A stretch of DNA of 64,000 nucleotides. Source: Cheilinus undulatus. Lineage: Eukaryota; Chordata; Actinopteri; Labriformes; Labridae. The notes below the pieces were generated by a model. The model ran no database searches. It was not told where the DNA came from and worked only from the letters and a program-made list of their open reading frames with translations. Shown piece after piece: positions 50,789-63,320 of this stretch. Location: positions 40,055,398 through 40,119,397 of the forward strand of contig NC_054865.1 in assembly GCF_018320785.1 (NCBI RefSeq), in the 5' to 3' direction. The translations under genes and the position numbers were made by a program. Each line of letters begins with the position of its first letter. The stretch's first letter is position 1.

Positions 50789-51206
50789 CAGTGCCTATAA
50801 AAAGTATTCAACCCTGTAGAAGGTCCAGTCATTGGTTAATCAGTATTCCTAGCTACCATTACACCATGAAGACAAAAGAACACTCCAAGCAACTCAGAGG
50901 GAGGGTTACTGAAAAGTATGAGTCAGAGGATGGATACAAAAAATCAGAGGCATTGAACATCACCCAGAGTTCAGTCAAATCCATCATCAAGAAATGAAAG
51001 AACAGGGCACATGTGTAAATCTGCCTGGCCGTCCTCACAAACCGAGTGACTGTGCAAGAAGGAGACCAGTGAGAGAGGCCACCAAGACACCTATGACTAC
51101 TCTGGAGTTACAAGCTTCAGCAGGTGAGGTGGGAGAGACACTGCAGACAACAACTGTTGCCTGGGTTCTTGGTGGTGGCAGCATCATGCTGTGGGGATGC
51201 ATCTAG
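50789..51206 (+). mobile_element. Tc1-like transposon with large internal deletion
   Basis: Starts at a TA with the inverted-repeat sequence CAGTGCCTATAAAAAGTATT. From 50866 it encodes a transposase N-terminus (MKTKEHSKQLRGRVTEKYES ... SQSSVKSIIKK-like helix-turn-helix). It then jumps to the GGGSIMLWGC motif of the catalytic domain at about 51170-51204, so the first part of the DDE domain is missing. The copy stops there; no 3' inverted repeat was found. Confidence 0.8.
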
Positions 51207-53440
51207 GAATATAAACATAATCCCTCCCACTTCCTTGTTTTGAATATTCTCTCATACCATCTGCTGCATTATCACATCAGTCTACCCTAACTTTACATTG
51301 TAAATCTACAAGGAGCCTAGATATTCTCTGGCTAATTAATGACATTTGCTTTACAGGCCACACTGAAAGTTTTTGAGAAACTTCGAGGGGGTTTGAGCTT
51401 GTGTAAAAGCACAAGGTGTGACTCTGGCATATCACAAATGACTTATTCTAAACCTCCTATGAAATCAGACACTTGAAGCATTGTTATAGCCAGTCAAATG
51501 AAACGGCAATCTGTGAAGTACACCCTTTCTCCTGAGACACTCTTCAGACAATTCCATACTGAAACCATCGGGGAGGTTAAAATGATACTCTTTAATTGTT
51601 CTAAAAATGCTTTAAAACTTGGAAAAAAAGGCATATATTTGTCAAAGACAGTGCGACAGTGCTCTTGTGAAACCGTCCTCACAGCGATAAAACAATGTCC
51701 ATACATACCAGTTCTACTTAAACACACACCTGTTATCGCAGCTTTTTCAATGAAAAAGAAGTTGCTCACAGGAGGAGTGTATAACAGGAGGAGTGTGTGT
51801 CAGTGAGAGTATGTGCTCTAGATTAGAGATGGAAACTCATTCTGTGTGCAGTCACCTTGACCGAGCCTCAGGGCCCTGCGAGTTCCAAGAAAACATGCAG
51901 GGAGAGGTTCATTCCTCCCCTTGACTTCTGCAATCTTCCTCAGGCGTAAGGTGCACTCAGCTATGTTTGAATTTTTACCCAAAGTGATTTCTTGACTGAA
52001 GCACTCATCTCTTTTGGACATTTCTTATTAATAAGGAGCCACTGATACGAGCAAACTCAGACAGAACAGAGTAGGCTGTGCTTAGTTCATAAATGTTCAA
52101 CTTTTAAACTTAAACCTAAATGGAGATGATTTAAACAGCTGGTTGAAACACATCTGAAACTTCTGAAACACTTTTCTGTGAGCAAACCGAGCATAATGAA
52201 GTGGAGGCCGGAAAGCTTTAACAGTTTACAAACCACCCACTCATAATAATAATGAAACCATAGTTATATGAGGTTAAATAATGACCACAAAAAGCACTTT
52301 CAGCTGTACTATTTTTATGTATAAAGCATGCACCAATGCAGTATTTGTGTTCTTGTAATGTAATTGCAGCTGTAAATTGTCTCAGCCAGAGCCTGCATGG
52401 CTACAGAAGAGTGTCCACTGGGGAGGGATGACCTTCACTGTGCCTCTGGTGACAGAGCTAAATCAAAGCTGCTGCTTGTTTAAGACAGACGCTGTACACT
52501 GGCTGCACGGCCCCTGGTGAATTATTTATATGTGAAATGAAATGACCTCTGGCACTTTGAAGACAGCAGGAATGGGGCAAGGACAGAACAGATGGGTTAA
52601 AAGGAAGGGGTTAGCCTGTATGTTTGCACAAATGTGAAAGTTAAAGCGTGGAAGGAAGACAAAAACGGCTGGGTGGATGGAGACTGATAGCGCAGCCTTC
52701 AGGAGGAGCCTGCAGGGGTTCAGGTTTAAGGTCTTTCCCAAACCTGTTGGAGCAGCACTTCACTCCCCCTCCCCCCTGTTCCTGCTTTGGATGTCTATCT
52801 TTGTCACAACTGATATGACTTTCACATCTGGAAAGTTAGAATAGTTTTTATGTTTTGTCTTGGCGTTCAGTTTACAGCTATACTTTGAGGAAGAGGCTGG
52901 GTCAAGCTTGTAACTTCAACGGTTGAGATTGTGGTTCAAACACAATGGGGAATTCATGATGTCAATCACTGTTCTCACAGGTACAGAAGTGCAAATATGT
53001 ATTTGTGCCTGCTTGTGAGGGGCCACAGCCTACTTAGTCAATGCTGCTAACATCCATCTGAAGTGTTCAGGCGGGACATGCTGTTATGCAACACATATTC
53101 ACAGACACATGCGCACAAAAACATTCAGATCATGCTGCATCCTGCAAATTATGCTCAATTATCCAAAAGTAACTGACATTTAAAGTCAGCATTCTGTCGG
53201 TCCCAGCGCAGGACATTAAAATATCTGAGTGGTAAAGTAAAATAAGAGGTCAGGATTTTTTTTTTATCTTCAGCTCAAGATTTCTGTGTCAGTGCAACAC
53301 TTTGATTATTCCACCTAAACTATGACCTTCTCCATAACTAAGTTTTATCGTTAACTGAAGCAGGATTGGTCAGTATCCATTTTCTAATACCATAAAAACT
53401 TCCCCAAAATTTCCCACCAGGTGTTTAAGAACCACAGAGG
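51207..53440. other. Intergenic sequence; nothing recognised
   Basis: Only short open frames with no domain. A GGAGGAGTGT direct repeat is seen at 51770-51800. No gene called. Confidence 0.4.
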
Positions 53441-54120
53441 CAGACTGGACCACTCAGGCCTGCCCACAGAGACGGCTAGGCCCCTGAAAAACACAGAGAA
53501 TTTGCCCTCCATAGTTTCTGATTTATTGATGATATTAGTGCATGTTGGTGCTAGCATCAAGGCTATTTATAGTACCTTTTCCACTTTTTAACCCATTTTG
53601 CAATTTTTTTTAACAATTCAAATCCTTTTCACTACTTTATCAATCCATTTTTGTAACATTTCAGCTACTTTTTAACCAAATTTTGCAACTTTTGCAACTC
53701 TTTCCTCTACTTTATCAGACCACTTTTTCAACATTTTGCCACCCATAACCTATTTTACCACTTTTTTAACCACTTTTAACTTCTTTATTTACAGGCTTTT
53801 CCCACTTTTAATCAATTTTCAATACTTTTTGCCCATTTTTTGCATCTCTTAACCCATTTTGGCCTTTTTTGGCCAATTTTACCACTCTTCCACTGATTTT
53901 CATGATTTTATTTGGCCACTTCTGCAACTTTTTTGCCACTTTTAACCTATTTAAGATACTTTTCACTCATTTTGGTCATTCTTTAACCCATTTTTACCTC
54001 TTTTCCTGCCAATTTTTGCTGCTTATAACTCTTTAAGGCCTTAAGGTATTTAAAAGATACATGGCTAAATATGGTATCACAGGGCCCCCCCTGTGGCTTG
54101 GCCTCAGAAAGCTCTCTCCT
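53441..54120 (+). repeat. Minisatellite-bearing element, copy 1 (T-rich strand = plus)
   Basis: Begins with a unique head (GGCCTGCCCACAGAGACGGCT, AGGCCCCTGAAAAACAC) and GTTGGTGCTAG, then about 450 bp of degenerate units based on TTTTGCCACTTTTAACCCAT. It ends in a segment with CAGGGCCCCCCCTGTGGC. Copies 2 and 3 share the head or neck and the array. No reading frame or known transposase is present. Confidence 0.7.
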
Positions 54121-54603
54121 TTAACCCTCTTTATGAACCCAGCATGCACATCAAGCATAGTGACCAGAGCACATTTCATTCAGTCCCTTTTCAAAATGCT
54201 TTGAGTCTTTAAAAAAACACTAAACAAAGGGGATGTTTTTTACAGGAGCACTAGTAAAATGGTACACACGTGCTCACTTTTCCTCCCTTGTTCCAAAGTA
54301 GCATGCATAAACTCCATGTCTACATATCTATATCTATAAGTCAGGAGTTAGGACTGTGTAATAATGTTTGAGCTGCTTTTAAACAGGTAAAAAAAGGGTA
54401 AAAATATTACTTATTCACTTGAGCAACAATGGCAAGCTTTGTTCAGCTGAGCCTTTAGTCCGCAGGAAGTTAAAGACTACTTTACTTAACTTTATAAATC
54501 AAAATAACATCGCTTTTATATTAAAAACGAAGGACTTTCTTTGCTTGGCATAGTTTGAAACAACTGGTAAAATTTTGGTATAATGTAAGAACACAAGTGG
54601 ACA
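54121..54603. other. Spacer between repeats; possible old repeat end
   Basis: The 3' part (54510-54603) contains TTGGTATAATGTAAG...CAC.AGTGGAC, which resembles 32400-32430. This hints at a shared, unnamed repeat. Nothing else seen. Confidence 0.35.
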
Positions 54604-54874
54604 TACACAGTCCCCCTCAAAAGTATTGGAACGGTGGGCCCAATTCCTTTGTTTTTGCTGTAGACTGAAAACATTTGGGTTTGACACACAAAAGATGAAT
54701 ATGAGACAAGAGATCAGCATTTCAGCTTTTATTTCCAGGCATTTACATCTGAATGGGATACACAGATGGGATTTGGGACTTGTAACAGAACATCAAATTT
54801 TTAGGTGTTTCCATACAACACGGCAAAAACAAAAGAATTGGCCTCACAGTTCCAGTACTTTTGGGGGGAGTGTA
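54604..54874. mobile_element. Tc1/mariner-type MITE with long inverted repeats
   Basis: The left end TACACAGTCCCCCTCAAAAG and the reverse complement of the right end, TACACTCCCCCCAAAAGTAC, are inverted repeats of about 55 bp that continue through CCAATTC.TTTGTTTTTGC. TA dinucleotides lie at both ends, the usual target of Tc1/mariner elements. At about 270 bp it has no coding capacity. Confidence 0.88.
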
Positions 54875-56699
54875 TCTGAAACTCCAGTCATTACCTGAAA
54901 CATCTAACGCAAGAATATTATATGATAAAGTTATCATAAGACAAGTCCAGGAATCGGGCTACCCCTCTCTCACTTATTCAGTCATTTAGCTCTTTCACTT
55001 GTGCCTCCCTGCTGCGTTACCTATGCATATACGAGCCTGCCTAACCCCTAAACATCTGTTCATCTCAGTTATCAAAATCCCCTCCCCCCAACTCCAGTCC
55101 TCTCAGTGCAGAGACCACTGGGGGATGCTGAACTGGAGAGGCTGCTGGGATATGGCCCCATCCTGAGTCAGGATCTTTGACTGATCCAGCTGCCTTGACC
55201 ACGCCTTGAACCCTTCTCTCTTCCTATCCTACTTTGACCCTCCAGTTTTTCCTAATAGCTACTTTTCATTTTGTACAGTGTTGTGGTCTTGCAAGTGAAC
55301 TTTGTACTGAAGGCCTGACTCATGAGCCGCTCACTGCCTGGTTCACATCTGGCCTGGAGATCCCTTCTGAATATCCTGAATATCAATCCTCTTCTCATCT
55401 CTCATCCTGTAACTGTTGACAGACTGAAAAGAAGAGGAATTGAAATTGAAATAAATAATTTGCATAAACATTTGCATTTGTAGTATTGCTCTGTGTGTTA
55501 TATATAGGAAAAACCTAATCCAGTTTGTGTATTATTCATCCTGTTTTTTAACAGATTTGTCTCTGGTGCTATTTTTCAGTGTCAGTACTGACTATACTGC
55601 ATGTTCTCAAAGTTGATAAAATGATTGACAGACTTCAGAGACATTTTTCTCACGTCCTTGTCTGCACTACCTGCCAATTTCCAAGTATCTGACAGTTTGG
55701 CAGAGCAGCATGCATGTCAGCTGTTTGTTTAATGTGGCTGGAAATAAACCTCATCTAGCCAGTCTTACCTGTTAGATTTCATGCTCTAACTGATCCCTTA
55801 AATCCGATCTATAAGATCCCAAAATCACACCACGTGTTTGGCATTTCAGTCTGCATAGAAATTTATCAAGTCAAGGGTTTTTGCATGTCAAATGAGGTTG
55901 CAGACAACATGCACGAAACACAACAGGAAGCCGAGCGTGAAAAGGAGATGACATGCAGCCGTGCTGAACAGCATTATTACAGGCCAGTTGACAGGGGGAC
56001 TGACTGGTATGACGACTTGAAATGCTGAATTCTTCTAGTACAAAACACACATTCATAAACACAAAAGGAAGAGGGTTGAACCTGGAGTAAACAATATATT
56101 TTTAACAATGCGGAAAAGTATAGACATTACAGACGAGTTTTGCAGGCTTCTTGGGTTTAAAAGCAAACAACACAGTGTTCTCTCTCTCATCGTTCTTTGT
56201 GGAGAGCCCGGTATTTAAGACACAGATGATCGCTTCTTTCACAGCTAGATGCAAAAAGTGCTTTTTTAGCAGCCAACTGGAAATAGCAGCTTAAAGCATG
56301 TGTCACCTACAGTCCAGCTGCAGAAAGGCACACGAACAGCAGTCACAGACATCTATGCAAGGCTGCCCATAAGGGAGGAGAAAGAGGAAAGCTTTCTGGG
56401 GCACAGCAGAATGAGGGATCCATGGGGGTCAGCAAGATCATGGTCTGTTGTAAAGTTAAGTTGTAATAACCATATTTTAGTTTTGACCTGAAAAATAACC
56501 ACTTTTATCAAAGCAACGCAAATGATTTTTATCTACTTATGCTGCAGCATCATGTAGGTTTTTTTTTAAATGTAAATCCTCTTTCTTAAAACAGAATGAT
56601 CTTTTTATTGGTGATTTAACCATGTGGATGGGCACAGTGAACTAAATGATTAGGAAAGTAATGTCAGATGCTATAGCTAGGCCTTTATGTCCAAAAATG
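54875..56699. other. Intergenic sequence; nothing recognised
   Basis: No domain-bearing open frame, RNA gene or nameable repeat. Confidence 0.4.
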
Positions 56700-58235
56700 T
56701 CAGGATGACAGAAAACACATGAGAAGAAAAGAGGCAAAAAGTGGCAGAAACGTATAAAAAGGGTCAAAAAGTTGCTTTAAACTGACAAAATAATGGATTT
56801 TAAGTGGCAACCCCCCCACAAAAAAAAAAAACAAAAAAAAAACAAAGGGCCAAAAGTGGCACAAATAAGGGTTAATGGTTGGAGGTAGTAAAAAAAGTGG
56901 CAAGAAGGGCAAGAAGTGACAAAAATTGGGAAAAAATTGAAAAAAAAAGAAGAAGTTGCAATAATAGGTGAAAGCTACAAAATGGTTTAAAGTGGTGAAA
57001 AGCGTTAATGGGATAAACGCTGCAAAAGGCAGCAACAATGTTTAAAAAGTTGAATTTAAAAAATGACAAAAATGGGTGAAAAGCAGCAAAAACTGGTTAG
57101 AAGTGTAAAAAAAGAAATGGCAAGAATCAGTCAGAGGCTGCAAAAATGGGTGTTAAGTGAAATACGGTGGTAAGGGGCACAAATGGGATACAAGGGGCAA
57201 AAAAGCCGCAAAATTGATAAGAAGCTTTAAAAATGGATCCAAAATGGAAAAAATTGAGTAGCAAAATGGGTGGAAAGCCGCAAAAATGTTTTAAGGGGCA
57301 AAAAAAGTTGCTTAACATGAGCAAAAGTGACAGGAATTAAATTCAAAGTGACAAAAAGTGGCAAAAGGGTTGAAAAGTCACACAAATGGTTGAAAACAAA
57401 GTGACAAAGAGGGGCCAGAAGTGGCAAAAATTAGCAAGAACCCACAAAAATAGGTAACAAGTATAAAGAAAAAAGGGACTTAAATGGGCTTAAGTAGGTT
57501 GAAAAATGTGTTATAAGCAGAAAAAGGGTGAAAAGGGGTATAAATGGGATAGAAGTAGCAAAAATGGATGAGAAGTGGCAAAAGTGCTAAAAAGCTTCTC
57601 AAAAGGGTCAAAAGTGGAAAAAGAAATGGCAGAATTAGGTAGAAAGTTGCAAAAGTGTTCAACATGGACCCAAAAAGGTGAATAGCAGCACGGATGGGAT
57701 AAAAATGGCATAAAAGTGGCAAAAAGGGTTAAAAAGCAGCACAAAATGGGTAAAAAGCGTCAAAAAGAAGAGGCAAAATGGGAGAAACGCTGCAGAAATG
57801 GATTAAAGGTTGAAGTAAAATAATAAATAAAACTGGCCAAAAATGGCACAAATGTGGAAAAAGGAAAAGGCAAAAATGGATAAAAATCTGCAAAAATAGG
57901 TTAAAAGTTGATAAGGGTGAAAAGCAGCACAATCAGGAAAAAAGGGGCATAATTGGTGTGAAGTGGCAAAAATGGGCAAAAAAGCAGCAGAAATGGGTAA
58001 AAAGTGGAAAAACGTTGAAAAAATGGCTGGAAAGTGGTGGACGGGGTTAAAAGTAACACAAATAAATGATTTTATTAGAACCCAATAGAAGTTTGACTCA
58101 CTTTTAGGCTCCAACATGAGGTAACTGTCAGCCAGGACACTAGCACCAATTCTACTGATCCAATACACATTCCCAGTCCCAGTCCCTGAGTTTTTCAGGG
58201 GCCCAGCCATCTCCGTTGGGCAGGCCTGCCTCCAT
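56700..58235 (-). repeat. Minisatellite-bearing element, copy 2 (inverted; A-rich strand = plus)
   Basis: Nearly 1.4 kb of degenerate units based on AAAAGTGGCAAAAATGGGT (roughly 20-25 bp each), followed by the neck AAATAAATGATTTTATTAGA..CCCAATAGA and the head (reverse complement GGCCTGCCCAACGGAGATGG, CTGGGCCCCTGAAAAACT). It is the longest of the three copies and opposite in orientation. Phe-rich open frames on the minus strand are a by-product of the repeat. Confidence 0.8.
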
Positions 58236-60836
58236 GAACCAGAAGGCGTTTCCACATTTCAAGGCATTTACAATAGTCTGTCATTTTTGTTGTACTTGTC
58301 TGCTAATTTTCCTCACATTTTTGGTAAAATCTAACAAAAGCGAACACAGTTGACACAATTGCACAACAATGTGCTTTATCCCACACTGACTGAAGGGTGC
58401 CAACACTGCATAAAAGCTGGATATAATGGCTCCAGAAAGGCTCCATAAATACATTCCAGGAAAGTTAGAGCTGAATTGGCAAAACAAAATATGCCTCATT
58501 ATCTCTCTACATGCATATCCTCATAAACCCTCCATATTTTTTTTGTTTTTGTTTTACATCAGCTGTAGCGTGTTCTTTGTGTTTCTTTTGTCTTGGCTTG
58601 TCAACATTCGTTTGACTGTGCAGAAGCCTGAAGTGCTGTGGCAGGTCGTCATCGCAGCTTTTCACGTCCACTTATGTCAACAGTGAGAGAAGGAGAGCGA
58701 GAAACAGAAAGTGGGATTTTTTTCAATTGAATTAGTCACAAATAAGCATTTATTACCCATTCAAACCATTAACAATACATGCATTTTGGGAGAGTTACAT
58801 GTTTTACCACTAAAACCATAAACAGGAACATTGCAGACATATTTGTCTTGCAGGACACAGTGAGCATTGGTTGAGCAACACAAGCACCCCTGTTCAGCAA
58901 ATCTCTATCATGAGTCATACCATGTTAAAGCACCACATATGACCACGTATGCCATTAAATGACTTTCTATTTGCTGAAGATGTGCATTCTGTGTATGACA
59001 CGTTTTGTATACAAGACAAAATTCTCACTGTTTTCAAAAAAAAAGGCAGGCAGAGCTCATAAAACAGGAGTCCATGTAGCTTGGGTACAGAGCAGATACA
59101 CTCATAAACCTCAATGCCCTCCCTCAGCACACATAACCAAATTTAGTTCATTGTGTTTTAGCCTCACGTTGCTGGGTTTATTCCACTGTACGTGCACTTA
59201 TACACATTAAGTAATTTGCTTAGAACAAATTTATTGTGCCTTTTTTGTGCAGATGCGTCATGAAAGAGAAACTGAAGCAAAGGAAGTGGACAAAAGGGCT
59301 GAGATTGAAAGGTAGTCTGGAGAAAATGGGAGGGGGGCTCTTATTGTATTAGAGCAGCAAAGACTTCAAACTGGCCCCCTCCTTTAGATGCACTTACAGA
59401 CAATGACTGGGCGAGTGCCGGGACCTCCCTCTGCTGCTGACCCTCTGAACGCCCCATTAAATCCCTTGACTTTGTCATGGATCCACCCAAACACACATGC
59501 ACATGCACACAAACATGTAATACACAACATGATGCCCCCTGGCCCAGGGCTTTGCCATATGTCCACCGCACAGGCACTGGCAGCCCTGCTCTGCTTTGTA
59601 GTCTCTGCACACACACACTTCATTCCCCCCTGCAACATGTGAGGGAAAACCCTGCAAAATGACTGGCAGGCACCCCAGGGATCTGTAAAAGATGGTGATT
59701 CAGCCCCCTCATCGTGGCCATACAGAAATATAATTTAAACTGATATAGGCACTACTGAGCACAGTGTGAACTACTGCTGCAACTTCAGAGGTGGAACTTT
59801 TTATTTTTCTCCTCTTAAGTTAATAGATTACATATTCCTTCAAGGGTTGGGAAATCTCTGCAAGCTCTTATTTCAGGGCAGCTGCCACTGAAAATGAAAC
59901 CTTGTCAAAGCATTTGAACTGTTAACAACACATCAGTCCTGATTTTGTCATTCTTAAGAACTGCTTAAGATCTTTACTTGATACTGCTGAAAATGCCCCC
60001 TTTTAAAGCTTTTGTTTTCACAGTGCCTCTCACCTTTGCTTTACATTGAAGAATCAATAAGCTGCCATATGTTAACCATACTGTAAATGCTTGACGAGCC
60101 TGTGGCGTTGCAGTAATGTGTAAGCCTTTGCCCCTCACTCAACCAGTTCTACTACAGTCTTATGTTACATGTTACACCTGAGGTGCAAGTTGCACTCAGA
60201 GAAAATCACCGCTGTCACTGCTGGGTTAATGTGTGCAGCAAGTAATCATTTGACACTTAAACAGCGCCTAAGTGATCAAGGCAACCATTGACAGGAGGCT
60301 GGTCATATATATATATATTCCTGTCACACAGGGGACTTGCGATGCTCATTTCCAGCTGGTTCAAGTTTTTAAAGATACTTATATTTGTTATTCAGGCTCT
60401 GTTTAAGCTGTCTCTTCAAGGCCTCTTTCTCCAAAGGCATATACTCTCTTTTAACCAGGCACCTTGCTGGGAGACTGTGAGCACCGTTTTCATTCTTATG
60501 CTGGTTCAAAGAGCAAACTGTGCTGCAGAAGCATTCAGTATTGGGCAATATCAGCTTCTGTGCATGTTTGAGCTGAAATCTGATGTGGGACATGAAAATT
60601 GACATAGCTGACATACATGACAGCAAAGATAACAGCAGGATGTCTCTGTTTAGCAAATACAGTATTTATTTCACTGTAGTTTTGGGCCACAACTTTTATA
60701 CATATATTTATATTAGCTTCTCTATGCTACATGTGTGGAAAATTCTAAAAATGTTGACCGGGCTAACAAAGTGAGCAACATGATGCAACCTTAGCTCTAA
60801 ATGAAGGCACCTGACAGCTATTTAGTATTTATGAAA
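58236..60836. other. Intergenic sequence; nothing recognised
   Basis: CA-rich words at 59495-59520 and 59605-59625 create overlapping open frames on both strands that look artefactual. No gene or named repeat. Confidence 0.4.
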
Positions 60837-61624
60837 CAGTGCCTATAAATAGCTAACAAAAATAGATAAATCTTGGCAAGAGTTTGCCAGAAGGCACGTA
60901 GGACACTCCATGCTCAAGTGGAAGAAAGATCTTTGGTCTGATAAGACCAAAATGGTGCTTTTTGGTCTTATCAGACAAAATGCCAAACACTGCACATCAC
61001 CACAATCACACTGTGAAGCACAGTGGTGGCAGCATGATGCTGTTGACATGCTTCTCAGCAGCAAGCCCTGGAAGAATTGTAAAAGTAGAGGCTAGGATGA
61101 ATGCAGCAAAATATCATGAAATGCTGAAGGATAATCTTCAGTCTGCAAGAGAGCTCAACATGGGGGAAGAGTTATTTTCCAGCAAGACAATGACCCAAAG
61201 CATACAACAAAAGCAACACAGAAATGGTTTAAAGACAAAATGCTGAATTTTCTGTTTTCACTTAAAATGGCTGTTTAGGATCCCCACGCAACCTGACAGA
61301 GCTTGAGGAGTTTTGCAAAGAATAAAGGAGTAAAATCGCAGAGTCCATGTGTGCATGCCTGATTGAGACCTGCCCACTCAGACTCAGTGCAGTGACAGCT
61401 GCTCAAGGTGTATCTTCTAAATACTGACTTGAAGGAGGTGAATATCTTTGTATTAACTTATTTTACCTGAAATATTTTTTATAATTGATATTACTTTGTA
61501 GAAACCTGTTTTCACTTTTGACATTTGAGGGTTTTTTTTTTTTTTTTTTTTGTCAAAAAGACAAATTGTATTGACAACAATTAATTTATTACATCAAGAG
61601 AGTGAATACTTTTTAAAGGCACTA
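60837..61624 (+). mobile_element. Tc1-like transposon, internally deleted, both ends present
   Basis: The left end CAGTGCCTATAAATAGC and the right end GAATACTTTTTAAAGGCACT are inverted repeats of the same family as 50789. Between them are transposase remnants: WKKDLWSDKTKMVLFG near 60919-60966, a GGSMM(L) motif near 61023-61040, and the ARMNAAKYHEMLKDNLQSAR segment near 61090-61150. The N-terminal DNA-binding domain is missing, frames are shifted, and the C-terminal part is degraded. A poly(T) run of about 22 bases lies at 61530-61552. Confidence 0.85.
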
Positions 61625-62238
61625 TAATAATTTGCATGTTTGAGAACATTAAATGTCTCTTATGACTAAACACAGCCTTGCCTAACATGCACTGTACATA
61701 CTGGCTTTTTTTAAATTCCACTTGCCACATTATTGTTACCTTGGCCACATTAATTCTGACATTTTTAACATTATATGTGTGACAGAAAAAGAGGCACAGG
61801 CCCTTTAAAGTGGGCTTCAGTTACTTTTGTCACAATAATTTTGCCTTGTGATCAGGTCAAGGTTAATGCTTGGAAACAAGTTGCAACAGGCGGCTGCATC
61901 ATATTTCACAAATTCACTGTGACTTCTGAAATAGCAGATCCTTTTGAGACAAATGCTTGGCCTGAAAACACCCCATTGCTTTGATAAGTGGAATGTGTGA
62001 AAATAAACTTGAGAAAAAAAAATGACATGCTGCCAGTCGTTTGTGAGTATCAAGTCTACAGTATACATTTTGAAAAGTACAATCACAAATTTCCCTGACT
62101 TGAGGAAAGTTTTCTTATACACATTGCTTTCTTCTACAAACGTGTACTGCTGCCAATAAAGACCAGTATTATAATGGGCGTAGTTTTATTGCCATAAATC
62201 TGCTTTGCAAGGTTAGAGAGATGGAATAGTTGACAAAC

Positions 62239-62275
<37 letters not shown>

Positions 62276-62685
62276 GGGAATGACATTTGGAGAGGAGCCA
62301 CAGGATAACTGTTCACAGGGTGCCTGGACATAACAACTAGGTCACGCATCGCCATCTTTTTTCCCTTTTTGGAGATTGTTTTAGTCCAGAATAATGCTTT
62401 TAGCAACAGGACTGGGTATAAAAGGAGCATTTTAGAAAGGCAGGGTCTTTCAGAAGTAGTGATGGACAGCAGAAGCAGGATGAGAGAAGATGGGGGTACA
62501 GAAAGAAGGACAAGAGAAACAACAAAAAATGCAGGCCTCGTCACAGACCTGCTATGTCTTTGATAAACCCAGAGAATAAAACCTCCCTAGCTGTGATTTA
62601 TTGATTTCATTGTATGTGTGATAAATCAGAAGCATTGTTGCTAGCGTTCTAGCTAACAGTTACTTCACTTTAAAGCTGAAAATTA
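61625..62685. other. Intergenic sequence with a (GA)n microsatellite
   Basis: No gene recognised. The GA repeat is listed separately. Confidence 0.4.
62240..62272. repeat. (GA)n microsatellite
   Basis: About 16 uninterrupted GA units, long enough to be length-variable. Confidence 0.97.
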
Positions 62686-63320
62686 TGTCAATCTATTATT
62701 GGGTTCTGATGTTGAAATCATTTATTTATTTCACTTTTTTGCCAAGTTAAACCTCTTTTCTGTCCATTTTGCCCCGGTAATTGCCATTTTTTAAAATACA
62801 TTTTCCACACTCTACCCATTTTTCCTAATTTTTCCAACCTATTTTGCCTCTCATTCAAACATTTTGCAAAATTTGTTCTGCCTGTTTTTGTAAGTTTTGA
62901 CCAGTTTTTCCACTTTCAACCCATTTTTGCCATTTTCTGTCTTATTACCATTATTAACCCAATTTTGCTACTTCTTAATCATATTTCACCACCATTTCTG
63001 CCCATTTTTAACCACTTCTAAGCCAATATGCCACTTTTATTAACCCTTTCTGCCTGTTTTTGCTACTTTTTGCCACTTTCATGCCAATCATGGCCAATTT
63101 TAACTGAATTTCACTATTTATTACGCCCATTTTGTCACTGTGAACACATTTTTTGCCACCCGTCAGTCTTATCTCACCACCTTTTCTACCTATTTTAACC
63201 ACTTCTTAGCCATTTCGCCAGTATTACAAACCATTTCCACCAACTTTTCTGCCTGTTTTTGCCACTTTAACCCATTTTTGTAATTTTAACTAATTTTTGC
63301 CACATTAATGCTCCCTTATG
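62686..63320 (+). repeat. Minisatellite-bearing element, copy 3
   Basis: The neck TCTATTATTGGGTTCTGATG...AAATCATTTATTTATTTCAC matches the reverse complement of 58055-58090. It is followed by about 570 bp of TTTTGCCA/AACCCATTTT-type degenerate units. The head found in copies 1 and 2 is absent, so this copy is 5'-truncated or diverged. Confidence 0.75.

Noticed and set aside
56700..58255. Series of Phe/Leu-rich minus-strand frames resembling membrane proteins
   Set aside because: They are translations of the TTTTGCC/CCATTTT minisatellite units, not genes.
60288..60602. 104-codon plus-strand frame
   Set aside because: No domain recognised and located just upstream of a Tc1 remnant; chance frame.
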